From positions 1-64,000 of the forward strand of contig JAVBMX010000035.1 of NCBI GenBank assembly GCA_031551885.1: 64,000 nt of DNA, in the 5' to 3' direction. The number at the start of each line of letters is the position of its first letter. Position 1 is the first letter of the stretch. Made by a program: the position numbers and the translations under genes. Positions 34,436 to 44,276 of this stretch are shown here, one piece after another. This DNA is from Frigididesulfovibrio sp031551885. GTDB taxonomy: Bacteria > Desulfobacterota > Desulfovibrionia > Desulfovibrionales > Desulfovibrionaceae. The notes beneath the pieces were generated by a model, which did not search any database, had not been told where the DNA came from, and was given only the letters and a program-made list of their open reading frames with translations.

Positions 34436-34603
34436 TTAGTGGGCGAAAAGTTCTTTGAAAAAGGCGAAGATATAAGGCGCGATGGCTATGCCGAAGGCCA
34501 GGACCAGAAGAGCCCCCAGGGCCATAAAGCCCAAAACCACAGGCACGAGCCAGGGTTTTTTACGCGAACGCAAAAAAGCCAGAAGCTCGGAAAAAAAATT
34601 CAT
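34436..34603 (-). CDS. Small membrane protein, DUF5989-like
   Basis: A 55-residue protein beginning MNFFSELLAFLRSRKKPWL followed by a single long hydrophobic helix. This matches the pattern of the DUF5989 family, tiny membrane proteins usually found beside SxtJ-like and carbamoyltransferase genes of surface polysaccharide clusters. Those partners are absent here. The frame is open to 34636, but the family start is the ATG at 34603. It may be missed by gene finders because of its size. Confidence 0.6.
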   Translation of the reverse strand: MNFFSELLAFLRSRKKPWLVPVVLGFMALGALLVLAFGIAIAPYIFAFFKELFAH

Positions 34604-35284
34604 ATGCGTTTTTGCCTCAACATCGTTGCGGCCCAAAGACGCAAGAGCGGCATCCGCGAAATAAGCGGAAAACCCCCGTCCCGCTCGTCACCGGTCGGCG
34701 TGGATGTGGCAACCACCCCAAAGCAACGAAAAAGCGCTGGGCCGATGAATGAAAAAAAGAACAGGCCCGCTGCATGCAGCGGAACAAAACGGCATCGTCA
34801 AATATGCTTCGGACACAATGAGGAGAAGAGCCCCCGTTCTTCCGTTCCGAAAAAAAAGCAATTGATGAAACAAGACGATACAGTGATGCCGTCCCCCAGG
34901 GGCACACAAAACAGTAGCCCTGAACATGAGAATTCCTCAAAGAGCGTATACACGAAGATCGTATACCGGAACCGTCTCTTTGTCCAATATTACTCCCTCC
35001 GCGCGGCGGCCGGGCGGGCGGGCGTTTGCCGGGGCCGCGATCGAAAAGCCTTTATCGCCTTGAAAGGCGTGCCGGCAATCCGCAGCAACGAGGTTTGGCT
35101 TTTCAGGACTCCGAATTGGTGAAGATCCCTGCCGCCCAGCCTGTACAGGGAAAAAGAAGTCGTTGCCTTTTTATACTCCCGCTGTTACTAATCGGAATCA
35201 TTTCCGGAAAGCGCGAATCACTTTTCTTCTTAAGCAGGCAACGGGGGAAGCCTACTTTTCTCCCTCAATTATGGAGGTCGGACT
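34604..35284. other. Long leader region upstream of cydA
   Basis: Nearly 700 bp with no gene I can support. A plus-strand frame from 34439 to 35122 has no signals and crosses the minus-strand DUF5989 gene. The region becomes AT-rich near 34925-34990 and 35160-35240, consistent with a regulated promoter region for the oxidase. Confidence 0.5.
35163..35191 (+). promoter_or_regulatory. Possible cydAB promoter
   Basis: TTGCCT at 35163-35168 and TACTAA at 35186-35191 with a 17-bp spacer, about 95 bp before the cydA start. Sequence match only. Confidence 0.35.
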
Positions 35285-36760
35285 ATGGATGTTGTGATGC
35301 TTTCACGGCTGCAATTCGCGGTGGCCGTCTTTTTCCACTTCATCTTCGTGCCGCTCACATTGGGTCTTTCGGTGCTCTTGGCCATTATGGAGACCATCTA
35401 TGTGCGCACGGGGAATGAACAGTACAAGCGAATGGCGAAATTTTGGGGGAAACTGTTTTTAATCAACTTCGCCTTGGGGGTGGTCACGGGCATCACCTTG
35501 GAGTTCCAATTCGGAACCAACTGGTCGCGCTATTCGGAGTTCGTGGGGGACGTATTCGGCCCGCTGCTGGCCATTGAGGCCACCGTGGCCTTCTTCCTCG
35601 AGTCGACCTTCATCGCTGTCTGGCACTTCGGTTGGGACAAAGTCTCCAAGCGGGTGCACCTGTTCGCCATCTGGGCCGTGGCCGTAGCCGGCAACCTGTC
35701 GGCCGTGTGGATTATCCTGGCCAACGGCTGGATGCAGAACCCCGTCGGCTTCGACATCGTCAACGGCCGGGCCGTGCTCGACGGCATTGAGGGCTTCCTC
35801 GCCGCCGTTTCCAACTCCTTTGCCTGGAGCCAGTTCTTCCACACCATCATCGCCTCCTGGATGCTGGGCGGCTTCTTTGTGCTCGGCGTTTCGGCCTGGC
35901 ACCTGCGGCGCGGCGGCAACGTGGACTTCTTCCGGAAGTCCTTCAAACTGGCCGCCGGGTTCACGGCCGTCCTGGCCATAGTCCTGGCCGTGCAGGGCCA
36001 CCAGCACGGCATGGAGGTCGCCAAGACCCAGCCCGCCAAGCTTGCGGCCATGGAGTCCCACTGGGAAACCACCGAAGGCGGCACCCCTCTCTATCTGTTG
36101 GTCTGGCCGGATGAAGCCAACAAAAAGAACCTTTTCGAGGCCATTCCCCTGCCCGGCATGTTGAGCTTTTTGGCTTACGCCGACTTCAACAAACCGGTTC
36201 CCGGCCTGAAGGATGCGGCCGCCGCCGACTTCGCGGCTTTTGTCGACATGTGGCGTGACGCGGCCAAAAAAGCCGAGGGCTCTCCGGCGGGCGAAAAGAT
36301 TTCCGCCATGCTGGCCGAGTTCGAGAAAGGCCAGGTTTCCGGCGCCACCGCTCCCGGGCATGAGCCCGTGGTCATCGCCAAAGAGGACGCCCTGCCGCCG
36401 GTCCTGCTGACCTTCCTGTCCTTCCGCTTCATGGCGGGCATGGCCGTGGTCTTCATCCTTCTTGGGATCGGGGCCTGGCTGTATCGCGAGCGCATTGAGG
36501 AAAAACCCCTCCTGGCTCGTCTGCTGACCTGGGCCATCCCTCTGCCCTACCTGGCGATCATGGCCGGCTGGATGCTCGCCGAAGTGGGCAGACAACCCTG
36601 GATCGTCCATAAAGTGATGATGACCCACCAGGCGGTTTCTCCCGTGCCCGCCGGCAACGTGGGGCTTTCTCTGGCGGCGTTCATCGCGGTGTACACCCTT
36701 TTGGGCGTCATCGACATCTACCTGCTGCAAAAGTACGCCAAGAAGGGGCCCGCGGCGTAA
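35285..36760 (+). CDS. cydA: Cytochrome bd quinol oxidase subunit I
   Basis: A 491-residue CydA, haem-bearing subunit of the high-affinity oxygen reductase. Features: MDVVMLSRLQFAVAVFFHF with haem ligand His18, GVVTGITLEFQFGTNW, the quinol-loop GHQHGMEVAKTQPAKLAAMESHWET, and the GRQPW motif in AEVGRQPWIVHKVMMT. Nine or so hydrophobic helices. In sulfate reducers this enzyme removes oxygen and protects the cell. GGAGG lies upstream of the ATG. Forms an operon with cydB, 24 nt apart. Confidence 0.96.
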   Translation: MDVVMLSRLQFAVAVFFHFIFVPLTLGLSVLLAIMETIYVRTGNEQYKRMAKFWGKLFLINFALGVVTGITLEFQFGTNWSRYSEFVGDVFGPLLAIEATVAFFLESTFIAVWHFGWDKVSKRVHLFAIWAVAVAGNLSAVWIILANGWMQNPVGFDIVNGRAVLDGIEGFLAAVSNSFAWSQFFHTIIASWMLGGFFVLGVSAWHLRRGGNVDFFRKSFKLAAGFTAVLAIVLAVQGHQHGMEVAKTQPAKLAAMESHWETTEGGTPLYLLVWPDEANKKNLFEAIPLPGMLSFLAYADFNKPVPGLKDAAAADFAAFVDMWRDAAKKAEGSPAGEKISAMLAEFEKGQVSGATAPGHEPVVIAKEDALPPVLLTFLSFRFMAGMAVVFILLGIGAWLYRERIEEKPLLARLLTWAIPLPYLAIMAGWMLAEVGRQPWIVHKVMMTHQAVSPVPAGNVGLSLAAFIAVYTLLGVIDIYLLQKYAKKGPAA

Positions 36761-36784
36761 GCCGGGGTTTTGGAGGATACAAGT

Positions 36785-37834
36785 ATGATCGACTTTTTGA
36801 GCTACGAAACACTGCAGACCATATGGTTCGTCCTCTGGGGGCTGCTCTGGGCCGTCTACTTCATTCTGGACGGCTTCGACCTGGGCATGGGCACGCTGTT
36901 GCCCTTCCTGGCCAAAAACGATGGTGAACGCCGAATCATGTACAACGCGGCCGGACCCTTTTGGGACGGCAATGAGGTTTGGCTGATCACCGCCGGGGGC
37001 GTGACCTTCGCGGCCTTCCCCAAGGCCTATGCCGTGATGTTCAGCGCCCTGTACGCACCGCTTTTGTTGCTGCTCTTCGCCCTGATTTTTCGGGCCGTGT
37101 CCTTCGAGTTCCGCAACAAGATCGACAACCCGCAATGGCGCGGGCTGTGGGACATCTTCCAGTTCCTCGGCAACTTCGTGCCGGCCCTGCTGCTCGGCGT
37201 GGCTTTCGCCAACCTCTTCCAGGGCATTCCCATCGACGTTGAAGGCTTCTACCACGGCAACCTGTTTGCCTTGCTGAATCCGTACGGCCTGCTCGGCGGC
37301 CTGCTGTTCGTCTGCATCTTCGCCCTGCACGGGTCCCTGTGGCTGACCATCAAGTCCGACGGGGTCATCCGCGACCGGGCCGTAAGCACGGCCAAGATCG
37401 TCTGGGTCGCCGTGGTCGCCCTGGCCGTGGCCTTCCTGTTCGCCACCAAGCACTACACGGATCTGTACAACAACTACGCCCACATCCCGGTGCTCTGGAT
37501 CTTCCCGATCCTGGCCGTGGCCCTGCTGCTGCTCCTGCGCTTCTTCCTCTCGGGGCAAACGCCGATCAAGGCCTTCTTGATCCACGCCGGCTTTATCCTG
37601 TGCACCACCTTCTTCGGGGTGCTCGGCATGTTCCCGCGCCTGATCCCCTCAAACCTCGACCCGGCGGCCTCGATCACCACGGCCATGGCCGCCTCTTCGC
37701 CCCTGACCCTGAGCCTGATGCTCGTGGTCGCCCTGATCTGTGTGCCCATCGTCATCGGCTACCAGTTCTGGGTGTACACCATGTTCTCCGGCAAGGTTTC
37801 GAGCGAAGACCTGGCCTCGGACCACTCGTACTAG
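36785..37834 (+). CDS. cydB: Cytochrome bd quinol oxidase subunit II
   Basis: A 349-residue CydB with eight to nine membrane helices. Diagnostic stretches: FVLWGLLWAVYFILDGFDLGMG, GPFWDGNEVWLITAGG, FRNKIDNPQWRGLWD and PYGLLGGLLFVCIFALHG. GGAGG before ATG 36785. No small cydX-like gene is evident directly after it. Confidence 0.96.
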   Translation: MIDFLSYETLQTIWFVLWGLLWAVYFILDGFDLGMGTLLPFLAKNDGERRIMYNAAGPFWDGNEVWLITAGGVTFAAFPKAYAVMFSALYAPLLLLLFALIFRAVSFEFRNKIDNPQWRGLWDIFQFLGNFVPALLLGVAFANLFQGIPIDVEGFYHGNLFALLNPYGLLGGLLFVCIFALHGSLWLTIKSDGVIRDRAVSTAKIVWVAVVALAVAFLFATKHYTDLYNNYAHIPVLWIFPILAVALLLLLRFFLSGQTPIKAFLIHAGFILCTTFFGVLGMFPRLIPSNLDPAASITTAMAASSPLTLSLMLVVALICVPIVIGYQFWVYTMFSGKVSSEDLASDHSY

Positions 37835-37850
37835 GCTCAGGCTCTCTTGA

Positions 37851-37902
37851 CTGGGGCTCCACCCCAGACCCCGGCAGGGGAAATGATTTCCCCTGCACCC
37901 CT
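37851..37902. repeat. GGGGCTCC intergenic repeat after cydB
   Basis: GGGGCTCCACCCC, CCCCGGCAGGGG and GGGGAAATGATTTCCCC palindromes in the same order as at 19021-19070. It directly abuts the next two-hairpin element. Confidence 0.55.
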
Positions 37903-37903
37903 T

Positions 37904-38030
37904 AGAGTAGATAAACATTAAAAATGTTCATCTACTCTGGTGGACGCGTAAGCGGACACCCGCTTGCGGGCTCGTTCGGAAGCCTGCCGGCAATATGGTT
38001 CCATAGACAATTTCAAAGTGAAATTGTTCT
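37904..38030 (+). repeat. Two-hairpin dispersed element, copy D (after cydB)
   Basis: The 5' stem is AGAGTAGATAAACAT / ATGTTCATCTACTCT, different bases from the other copies but paired. The middle is GGTGGACGCGTAAGCGG..CTTGCGGGCTCGTTCGG. The 3' hairpin is ACAATTTC-AAAGT-GAAATTGT (38007-38027). Unlike copies A, B, C and E it is not next to a start codon: a terminator follows and the next gene begins 288 bp later. Confidence 0.75.
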
Positions 38031-38036
38031 AGATAC

Positions 38037-38072
38037 AAAAAACGCCCTTCGGCTCAAGCCGAGGGGCGTTTT
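38037..38072 (+). terminator. Terminator downstream of cydAB
   Basis: AAAACGCCC..GGCT paired with AGCC..GGGGCGTTTT, with a T-run and further T-rich sequence. Confidence 0.75.
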
Positions 38073-38317
38073 CTCGTTCTTCTCTCACAAGATCCGTCAA
38101 CGACACGCCTTCATAATCCTTACGAGAGAAGTCATTCATCCACCATATCTTTTATACACTTGTCCAAGAAGCGCAAAACACCAATATAAGTACTTTATCT
38201 TTTTATTCGGAGAAAAAATTTGCCTTTTTTCGCAAAATATATCTTATAGTAAGCAGACTTCTCTTCTCATTTGAAGGGTGGTTGGCTGTGAGCAAAGAAT
38301 CGTATTATGGGGGGAAT

Positions 38318-41300
38318 ATGCCCATACAACCAATTCCGCAACGTCCCGTGCTTGTTTTGTCCCTGCCCGTATCGGGCACGGTAAATGTGGCCTGCGACAA
38401 GGGGAAGAACCTTGCGCTGACCTTCGATCCCGCCGAGGTTGCCTTCTCGCGTGAGGGCTCGTCGCTGATCATCTCCGAGTGGCAGGGCGGCAAGCTTGCC
38501 GTCACCGACTTTTTCACCGCCAAAGCGGGCGAACTCCCTCTTCTGCTGCTGCCCGACGGAGACACGGTCAACAGCGCCGATTTTTTGGCAAGCCTGAATA
38601 TCGATACGTCCATGGCCGCCGGAACGCCGGCGCCCGGTCCCGACTCGGGCGGCGAAGGAACCTACAGCGACGAATCCGGGTCGCTGCTGAACGGGGTGGA
38701 ACGCCTGGGAAGTCTGGGCACGAACACTTGGAGCCAAGCGGCCACGGCGAAGGCAACCGCGAACGCGTCTTCCGCCGTTGCCCGCTCACTTGAAAGCGGT
38801 CTGCCCGAAACGCCGGGCGTTCCGGCGAACGTTCCGGGCAACGGAGGCGACGGCATCGTTTTTTCCGCGCGGGCCGTGCTGTATATGCACGACGAAGGAA
38901 CCGGGGCCGGGCAGACGCCTTACTCCGCTCGCTCCGTCACGGCCCGAGCGCTGACCGACAACCTCGGAAACTGGGAAACCGCCGGGCAGACGGCTCAGTC
39001 CATAGCGGCGCACCCCGACAACCCGCTGGATGTGGGCACCCTCGTTCACTACCAGGAAGACGCGCTCGGCAACATCACCTTTTCCCTGACCTCGGCCGGC
39101 CGCGACTGGATGGCCGCCCACCCCGGCGAAGACATCCGGGCTTACTACACCGTCACGGACGCCGGAGGCGCCTCCTACGTCATGCAGGTGGTCGTTTCCG
39201 CCGACGAGGAATTCCACTCCCACGACATGGGGGCCGCGCACAACGCGTCGCTTGATTCCGGGGGACTCATTTACGGGGAATGGCACGGCGGTGCGCAAAC
39301 GGCGGCGACCACGCCCTACCTGGTGACGTCCAGCCGACTGGCCGACGAACTCACCTTTACCGGCGACATCGCCGGCGGAGACATCGCGGCCGGAAGCGGC
39401 AGCGACACCGTGAACATCGACGGCGACATGCGCACGACCAGCGTTTTTCTGGGCAACAGGGCAAGCGGCGCGGATACGGACGCGACTCAGGCGGGCGACG
39501 TCAACACGCTTTTCGTCGGCGGCAACCTCGCATCAAGCGCGGTTTACGGCACTGCGGGGACAGATCGGGTCACGGCCGGAACCACCGTCGGCCGGGTCGT
39601 TGTGGACGACACCACCATCAACACCGGCTCCGGAGCCGGCGACCATGTCGTCGTCAACGGCCGTCTCGGCCTGTTCGACGCGGGCGGCTTGGCCGGAGTC
39701 CGCAGCGTCAATGCCGTCACGGCAGCGGACGGAGTTGTGGGCATCCACAGCCGGAGCGATTCGCATGCCGTTGTCGCCCAAAGCAAAAACTTGAGCAACC
39801 TCGGCGCGGCCAACACGGTGGCCAACGAAATCGCCGCGCGGGAAATCCACGTCACGGCCCAGGGGGGGGCGTCCAACAACTATGCCGTGTATGCCCAAGG
39901 CAAAAATACCGCCGATGCCGTCCACAATAAGCTGACCGCCGACACGGTGGAGATCGCCGCTTCCGGTCCCAATGCCGCGGGCCTCTGGGCCGACGGCTTC
40001 ACGGGCCGCGTCACCCAGGGATACAACGAAATCACCGGCGGTACGGTGCGCGTCGCGGTTCAGGGCACCGGCAACACCTATGGGATATACGCGCTGAAGG
40101 GGGCCGAAAACCGTCTGCACGGCGACGCCCCCGGCGCGACTCTTGAGGCTGTCGCCGAAAACGGAACCAACCACGCCATGTTTGCCCAGACCAACGGTAA
40201 AAACTTGGTGGACGAGTTCACAGATGTGGAAATTTCGGCGGGAGGGGCCGGGCCGCAGACCGCATACGCCCTGTTCGCCACAACCGAAGGGGAAAACCGC
40301 ATCACCGGGCGGGGAACCGCTTCCGGCACCGTCACCCTGAACGCCGAAGGGGCCGGCAGAGCCCTGGGCATGCGCACGGACGACGACGGCCGCAATATTG
40401 TCGAGCAGGCCGCCGAAGTGAGCATCGACGCCTACGCCACAGGCGGCGGAACGGCCGACGGGGCGCACGCCATGAGCGCCAATCGCGGCGGCACGGGGGT
40501 GCAGAACCTTATCCAGGATGCGGGCGTGGTGAACCTGTCGGCCGGCGCGGACACGGGCGGGGGCACCGCAATCGGCATATGGGCCGGAGCCGACGGCGGC
40601 ACGCCGGCAACGGCAACGGACGCCGCCAACCAGATCTCCCGGGTCGATGAAGTGAACATCACGGTGAACGGGCAGACCTCAAACCGGGGCATGCAGGCTG
40701 AATACGGCTATACCAACGCGATAAACGCCGTGACCGGAAAAGTGGGAATAACTGCCGAAAACGGCAGCAGCAACTACGGCCTGCATGCCTCCAGAGTCGG
40801 CGCGACAAGCGGCGGCAGCAACACCATCACCGACGTGGGGGGCGACCTCACCGCCGTCACCCGAGGGACGGGCGTCAACCATTCCCTGCACGCCCAAAAC
40901 GCCGGCTGGAACATCGTTTCCGGCATCGCCGGGCAAACGACTCTCACGGCCTCGGGCGGAACGGAAAACACCGCCGTCTATGCCGCTTCGGCCGCGCTGA
41001 ACCGGCTTGATCTGGAGGGAGACGCGGTCGTATCGGCCACGGGCAACGGCACCGCCAACTACGGCCTGCGTATCGACGGCAGCGGCACGAACGACATCGG
41101 AACCGACGGTGCGCTCACGGTCACGGCCTCGGGCGCGGCCACCCTCAACGCCGCCCTGCATGCGGAAGGGGATGGAGGAGCCAACATGGCCCTGAACATC
41201 CTGGGGGCGACAGACGCCATCACGCTGACGGCCTCGGGCGGAACCGGCAACTACGCCATGCGCGCCGAGTCCAAGGGCCAGAACAGCATCACCGCTTCTC

Positions 41301-43822
41301 TCAGCGATCCCGGCGGCCCACTGACCCTCAACGCCACAGGCGGCGCCGGCTCGACCAACTCGGGCATCAGCTCGGCGGCCAACGGCGGCAACCTGATCAC
41401 TTACGCGACAAGCGTCGCGGTCACCGCCACGGGTGGCGCGAACTCCACCAACACGGCCATGGGCATTTCCCAGTCCGGCTTTGAGATGAGCTTCTTCGGG
41501 AACAACATCACCCAGACCCAAGGGCGGGTGGAGCTGACGGCCGCGGGCGGAGCGACCGCCATGGGCATGAATGCGTCCGGTCCCTGGGACGCCATCGCCC
41601 GTAACCTCATCGACACGGCCGACGAGGTAAAAATTCTGGCTCAAAACGCCACGACCGCCAACACGGGCTTGCTGGCCGACGGCGGCTATGATGTGGAAAA
41701 CATCCTGAAAAATGTTGCGGGCGACGTGACCGTCACGGCATCCGGCGCGGGTGCGACCAATACGGGCATGTCGGCGGCCAACGACGGCCGGAACACCATC
41801 GACGCGGACGGCACGGTGGAAATCGTCGCCAAGAACGGCATTGTGAACCGAGCCCTGAGCGCCGTGGCCGGAGGGGAAAACGCCGTCACCGCGTATGAGG
41901 GCGTCACCCTGACGACCTCCGGCGGGGGAACCCGCCACGCCATGTATGCCGACGGCGGGTACAACACCGTCACCGTCACGGGCCCCGACGACGCCGTGGT
42001 GAAACTGGCCGGCGCGATGGAGTCCAAAAACGGCGGAACGAACACCGTCACCACCGCCGGCGGGGACGATCTGGTGACCGTCTCCGGCGCGGCCAAGGGC
42101 GTGCGCACCGGGAGCCCCGGCTTCTACGACTGGTCCAACGTCATCGCCACCGGCGAGGGCGACGACACCGTGGCCGTCACCGGCGGCGGCACCCAAATCG
42201 TGGGCCTGCGGGTGGACCTGGGCAATGGGAACAACCTGTTTGCAAGCTCCGCCGCCGCCTCGCCCATCACCGCCGGCAATCAGCCGTCCCTGAACCCACA
42301 TCTTTGGGCGGGCGGGGGCGATCAACACCAGGAATGCGACTTCCGCAGCGGCGACGGCCAAGACACGCTGCTCTTCCACGGCGACCTGCGTTCGGGCACG
42401 AGCGTTTCCTCCGGCGCGGGCGACGACCTGATCGCCGTCAAAGGCACCGTGGGTTCTTCCTCCATCGATGCGGGCTCGGGGGCCAACACCGTGCTCATTA
42501 CCGGGTCCGCCACCTCGGCGCGCTTCACGGCCGGAAGCGGAGACGACACCCTGACAATCGAAGGGGGCGCTTCATACGGAGCCGGAGGCACGATCATCGA
42601 CCTGGGCGACGGGCACAACGTAGTGACCATCTCGCACGGCACAGCCGCCAATAAAGAGGCTCTGACCGGCGGTTCGCAACTCGCCACCGGAGCGGGCAAA
42701 GACGACATTCGGCTCATCGGCAACGTCGGCGGCGCGGGCACCAACGCCGACGGCGTCTACAAATCCTCCACCCTGGTGAACACCGGCGCGGGCGACGATC
42801 ACATTCTGATCGACGGCACCGTCACACCCACCGGATTCACGCTTCAGGCCGGGGACGGCGACGATACCCTGGAACTGCTCGCCGCCGACTGGACGGAATT
42901 CGAGGCCCGTTACAGAGGCTGGATCGACAACGGCGGCCTTGTCGGCGCGAAAGTCGAACACCTCGACGTCTGGGCCGCCCCAGGCACGAACCACACCGAC
43001 ATCCCGGCCTGGCTGCATACCGCCACGATGGGCGCGGGGGTGTTTCTGAACCTGCACGCGGCCTTGCCCGACATCAGCGCGGCGGTCTATACCGACCCCT
43101 TTACCTCCTACCACTACGACAATTCGTCCACCGACGTGCTCAACAGCATCGCCTTCGGCAACGGGGACGACAAAATCGGCATTGGCTCCTTCTCCGACGG
43201 CCACGTGCTGGCCCTGGGCAACGGGAACAACGAACTGCGGGTCGCCGGAAACATCGATGCAAGCACCGTGTCGTTCGGGGAGGATCGCGATACCCTCGCC
43301 GTCGGCGGCGACATCCAAGGCGCGCTCATCGACCTGAAGGGCGGCAACGACGTCTTCGTTCATCACGGGGCGCAAATGACCGGCGTCACCCTCGACGGCG
43401 GGTCCAACGACGCCGTCGTCCATGCCGCGAACGACGGGGGGGACGCCCGGCTTGGCGACATTCTGGGCTTCGGCGGCAACGCCTTGGGGAACATGGGCAT
43501 AACCCTCGCATCCGGGGCCGGCAACACCATCACCGGCTTTGAGACCCTGCTGGCCGACAGCTCCAACGGCACGGCGGACAGCATCCACCTGCACAATCTG
43601 CTGGACGCCGCCCACACGCTGAACACCGGCGGCAACGATATCCAGACCCTGATCATCAGGGGCGATGCCGACGACACCTTCTCGTTCGACGGCCTCAGCG
43701 CCGTGCAGGAGGCACGGGACGTGCACATCGACGGCATGGACGGCTTGTATACGCTCTATTCCGTCGACGACGGCGGGCAAGAACTGCGTGTGTACCTGCA
43801 AACCCTTGTGCAGGCAAACTGA
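38318..43822 (+). CDS. Giant LapA-like surface adhesin with beta-solenoid repeats
   Basis: A 1834-residue acidic secreted-type protein without a Sec signal. Residues 1-95 form a domain shared with the second giant gene at 58344 (FDPAEVAFSREG, FLASLNID), followed by MAAG (99-102), at the site where LapA-type adhesins are cut, and SLLNGVERLGSLGT. About residues 350-1230 hold some 16-17 units of 45-50 residues with the pattern N-x-I..V-x-ITA-x-GG..N-x-A-x-x-A..G-x-N. The C-terminal third has 20-residue RTX-like turns (GNGDDKIGIG, GEDRDTLAVGGDI). GGGGGG precedes the ATG at 38318; a TTG at 38282 is an alternative. It is probably exported by a type I system encoded elsewhere and used for adhesion or biofilm. 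Confidence 0.8.
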   Translation: MPIQPIPQRPVLVLSLPVSGTVNVACDKGKNLALTFDPAEVAFSREGSSLIISEWQGGKLAVTDFFTAKAGELPLLLLPDGDTVNSADFLASLNIDTSMAAGTPAPGPDSGGEGTYSDESGSLLNGVERLGSLGTNTWSQAATAKATANASSAVARSLESGLPETPGVPANVPGNGGDGIVFSARAVLYMHDEGTGAGQTPYSARSVTARALTDNLGNWETAGQTAQSIAAHPDNPLDVGTLVHYQEDALGNITFSLTSAGRDWMAAHPGEDIRAYYTVTDAGGASYVMQVVVSADEEFHSHDMGAAHNASLDSGGLIYGEWHGGAQTAATTPYLVTSSRLADELTFTGDIAGGDIAAGSGSDTVNIDGDMRTTSVFLGNRASGADTDATQAGDVNTLFVGGNLASSAVYGTAGTDRVTAGTTVGRVVVDDTTINTGSGAGDHVVVNGRLGLFDAGGLAGVRSVNAVTAADGVVGIHSRSDSHAVVAQSKNLSNLGAANTVANEIAAREIHVTAQGGASNNYAVYAQGKNTADAVHNKLTADTVEIAASGPNAAGLWADGFTGRVTQGYNEITGGTVRVAVQGTGNTYGIYALKGAENRLHGDAPGATLEAVAENGTNHAMFAQTNGKNLVDEFTDVEISAGGAGPQTAYALFATTEGENRITGRGTASGTVTLNAEGAGRALGMRTDDDGRNIVEQAAEVSIDAYATGGGTADGAHAMSANRGGTGVQNLIQDAGVVNLSAGADTGGGTAIGIWAGADGGTPATATDAANQISRVDEVNITVNGQTSNRGMQAEYGYTNAINAVTGKVGITAENGSSNYGLHASRVGATSGGSNTITDVGGDLTAVTRGTGVNHSLHAQNAGWNIVSGIAGQTTLTASGGTENTAVYAASAALNRLDLEGDAVVSATGNGTANYGLRIDGSGTNDIGTDGALTVTASGAATLNAALHAEGDGGANMALNILGATDAITLTASGGTGNYAMRAESKGQNSITASLSDPGGPLTLNATGGAGSTNSGISSAANGGNLITYATSVAVTATGGANSTNTAMGISQSGFEMSFFGNNITQTQGRVELTAAGGATAMGMNASGPWDAIARNLIDTADEVKILAQNATTANTGLLADGGYDVENILKNVAGDVTVTASGAGATNTGMSAANDGRNTIDADGTVEIVAKNGIVNRALSAVAGGENAVTAYEGVTLTTSGGGTRHAMYADGGYNTVTVTGPDDAVVKLAGAMESKNGGTNTVTTAGGDDLVTVSGAAKGVRTGSPGFYDWSNVIATGEGDDTVAVTGGGTQIVGLRVDLGNGNNLFASSAAASPITAGNQPSLNPHLWAGGGDQHQECDFRSGDGQDTLLFHGDLRSGTSVSSGAGDDLIAVKGTVGSSSIDAGSGANTVLITGSATSARFTAGSGDDTLTIEGGASYGAGGTIIDLGDGHNVVTISHGTAANKEALTGGSQLATGAGKDDIRLIGNVGGAGTNADGVYKSSTLVNTGAGDDHILIDGTVTPTGFTLQAGDGDDTLELLAADWTEFEARYRGWIDNGGLVGAKVEHLDVWAAPGTNHTDIPAWLHTATMGAGVFLNLHAALPDISAAVYTDPFTSYHYDNSSTDVLNSIAFGNGDDKIGIGSFSDGHVLALGNGNNELRVAGNIDASTVSFGEDRDTLAVGGDIQGALIDLKGGNDVFVHHGAQMTGVTLDGGSNDAVVHAANDGGDARLGDILGFGGNALGNMGITLASGAGNTITGFETLLADSSNGTADSIHLHNLLDAAHTLNTGGNDIQTLIIRGDADDTFSFDGLSAVQEARDVHIDGMDGLYTLYSVDDGGQELRVYLQTLVQAN

Positions 43823-44018
43823 TCCCAAGAGCGGCTCGCCGAGAAGGCCCGAAAGCCTCAAGGAACACGCCGGAAGGCGGGCGAACGTCCGCTTCCCCCC
43901 GGAACAACGCGAACCGAACGTTCCGGGGTCACAAATCATCGCATGCGGGAAGGCCCTGCCTCTTCGAATGCACGGTATCGGCGGCAGCAATGCCGCCATG
44001 GGGGGCCCTGTGAGGGGA

Positions 44019-44045
44019 ACCGGGAGGAGGTATCCTCCTCCCGGT
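44019..44045 (+). terminator. GC-rich hairpin downstream of the adhesin
   Basis: A perfect 12-bp stem ACCGGGAGGAGG / CCTCCTCCCGGT with a 3-nt loop. No T-run follows. Confidence 0.5.
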
Positions 44046-44079
44046 AGGGGCCTGAGCACTCGCCACCCGCAACGTCACG

Positions 44080-44117
44080 CGCCGTCCCGCCGGTCACAAC
44101 AGACCGACGGGACGGCG
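44080..44117 (+). terminator. Terminator downstream of the adhesin
   Basis: Stem CGCCGTCCCG / CGGGACGGCG, extended inside by CCGGT / ACCG, followed by TTTCCTGTT. Confidence 0.65.
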
Positions 44118-44276
44118 TTTCCTGTTCGACGAAAGGGTTGCAACGCCGCCTTCTCCACCCGACGCCGACCCAAGCCCACCTCTTTTCGGGGGTTATCCGC
44201 CTTGCCTTGCCGCAGGGACAACGCTATCCTTCCGTCCTCGCCCGCCGGCCAAAACCCCCTTACGTCGGAAACCCTC

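Larger units (their letters stand above)
43823..44276. other. Intergenic region with two hairpins
   Basis: A 454-bp gap. It holds two strong hairpins (44019-44045 and 44080-44117) that end transcription from the adhesin gene. No gene is supported. The RNA-repair operon promoter should lie after 44118, but no clear boxes are visible. Confidence 0.5.

Noticed and set aside
34439..35122. A 227-residue plus-strand frame before cydA
   Set aside because: No ribosome-binding site, no recognisable domain, and it overlaps the better-supported small membrane protein on the other strand.
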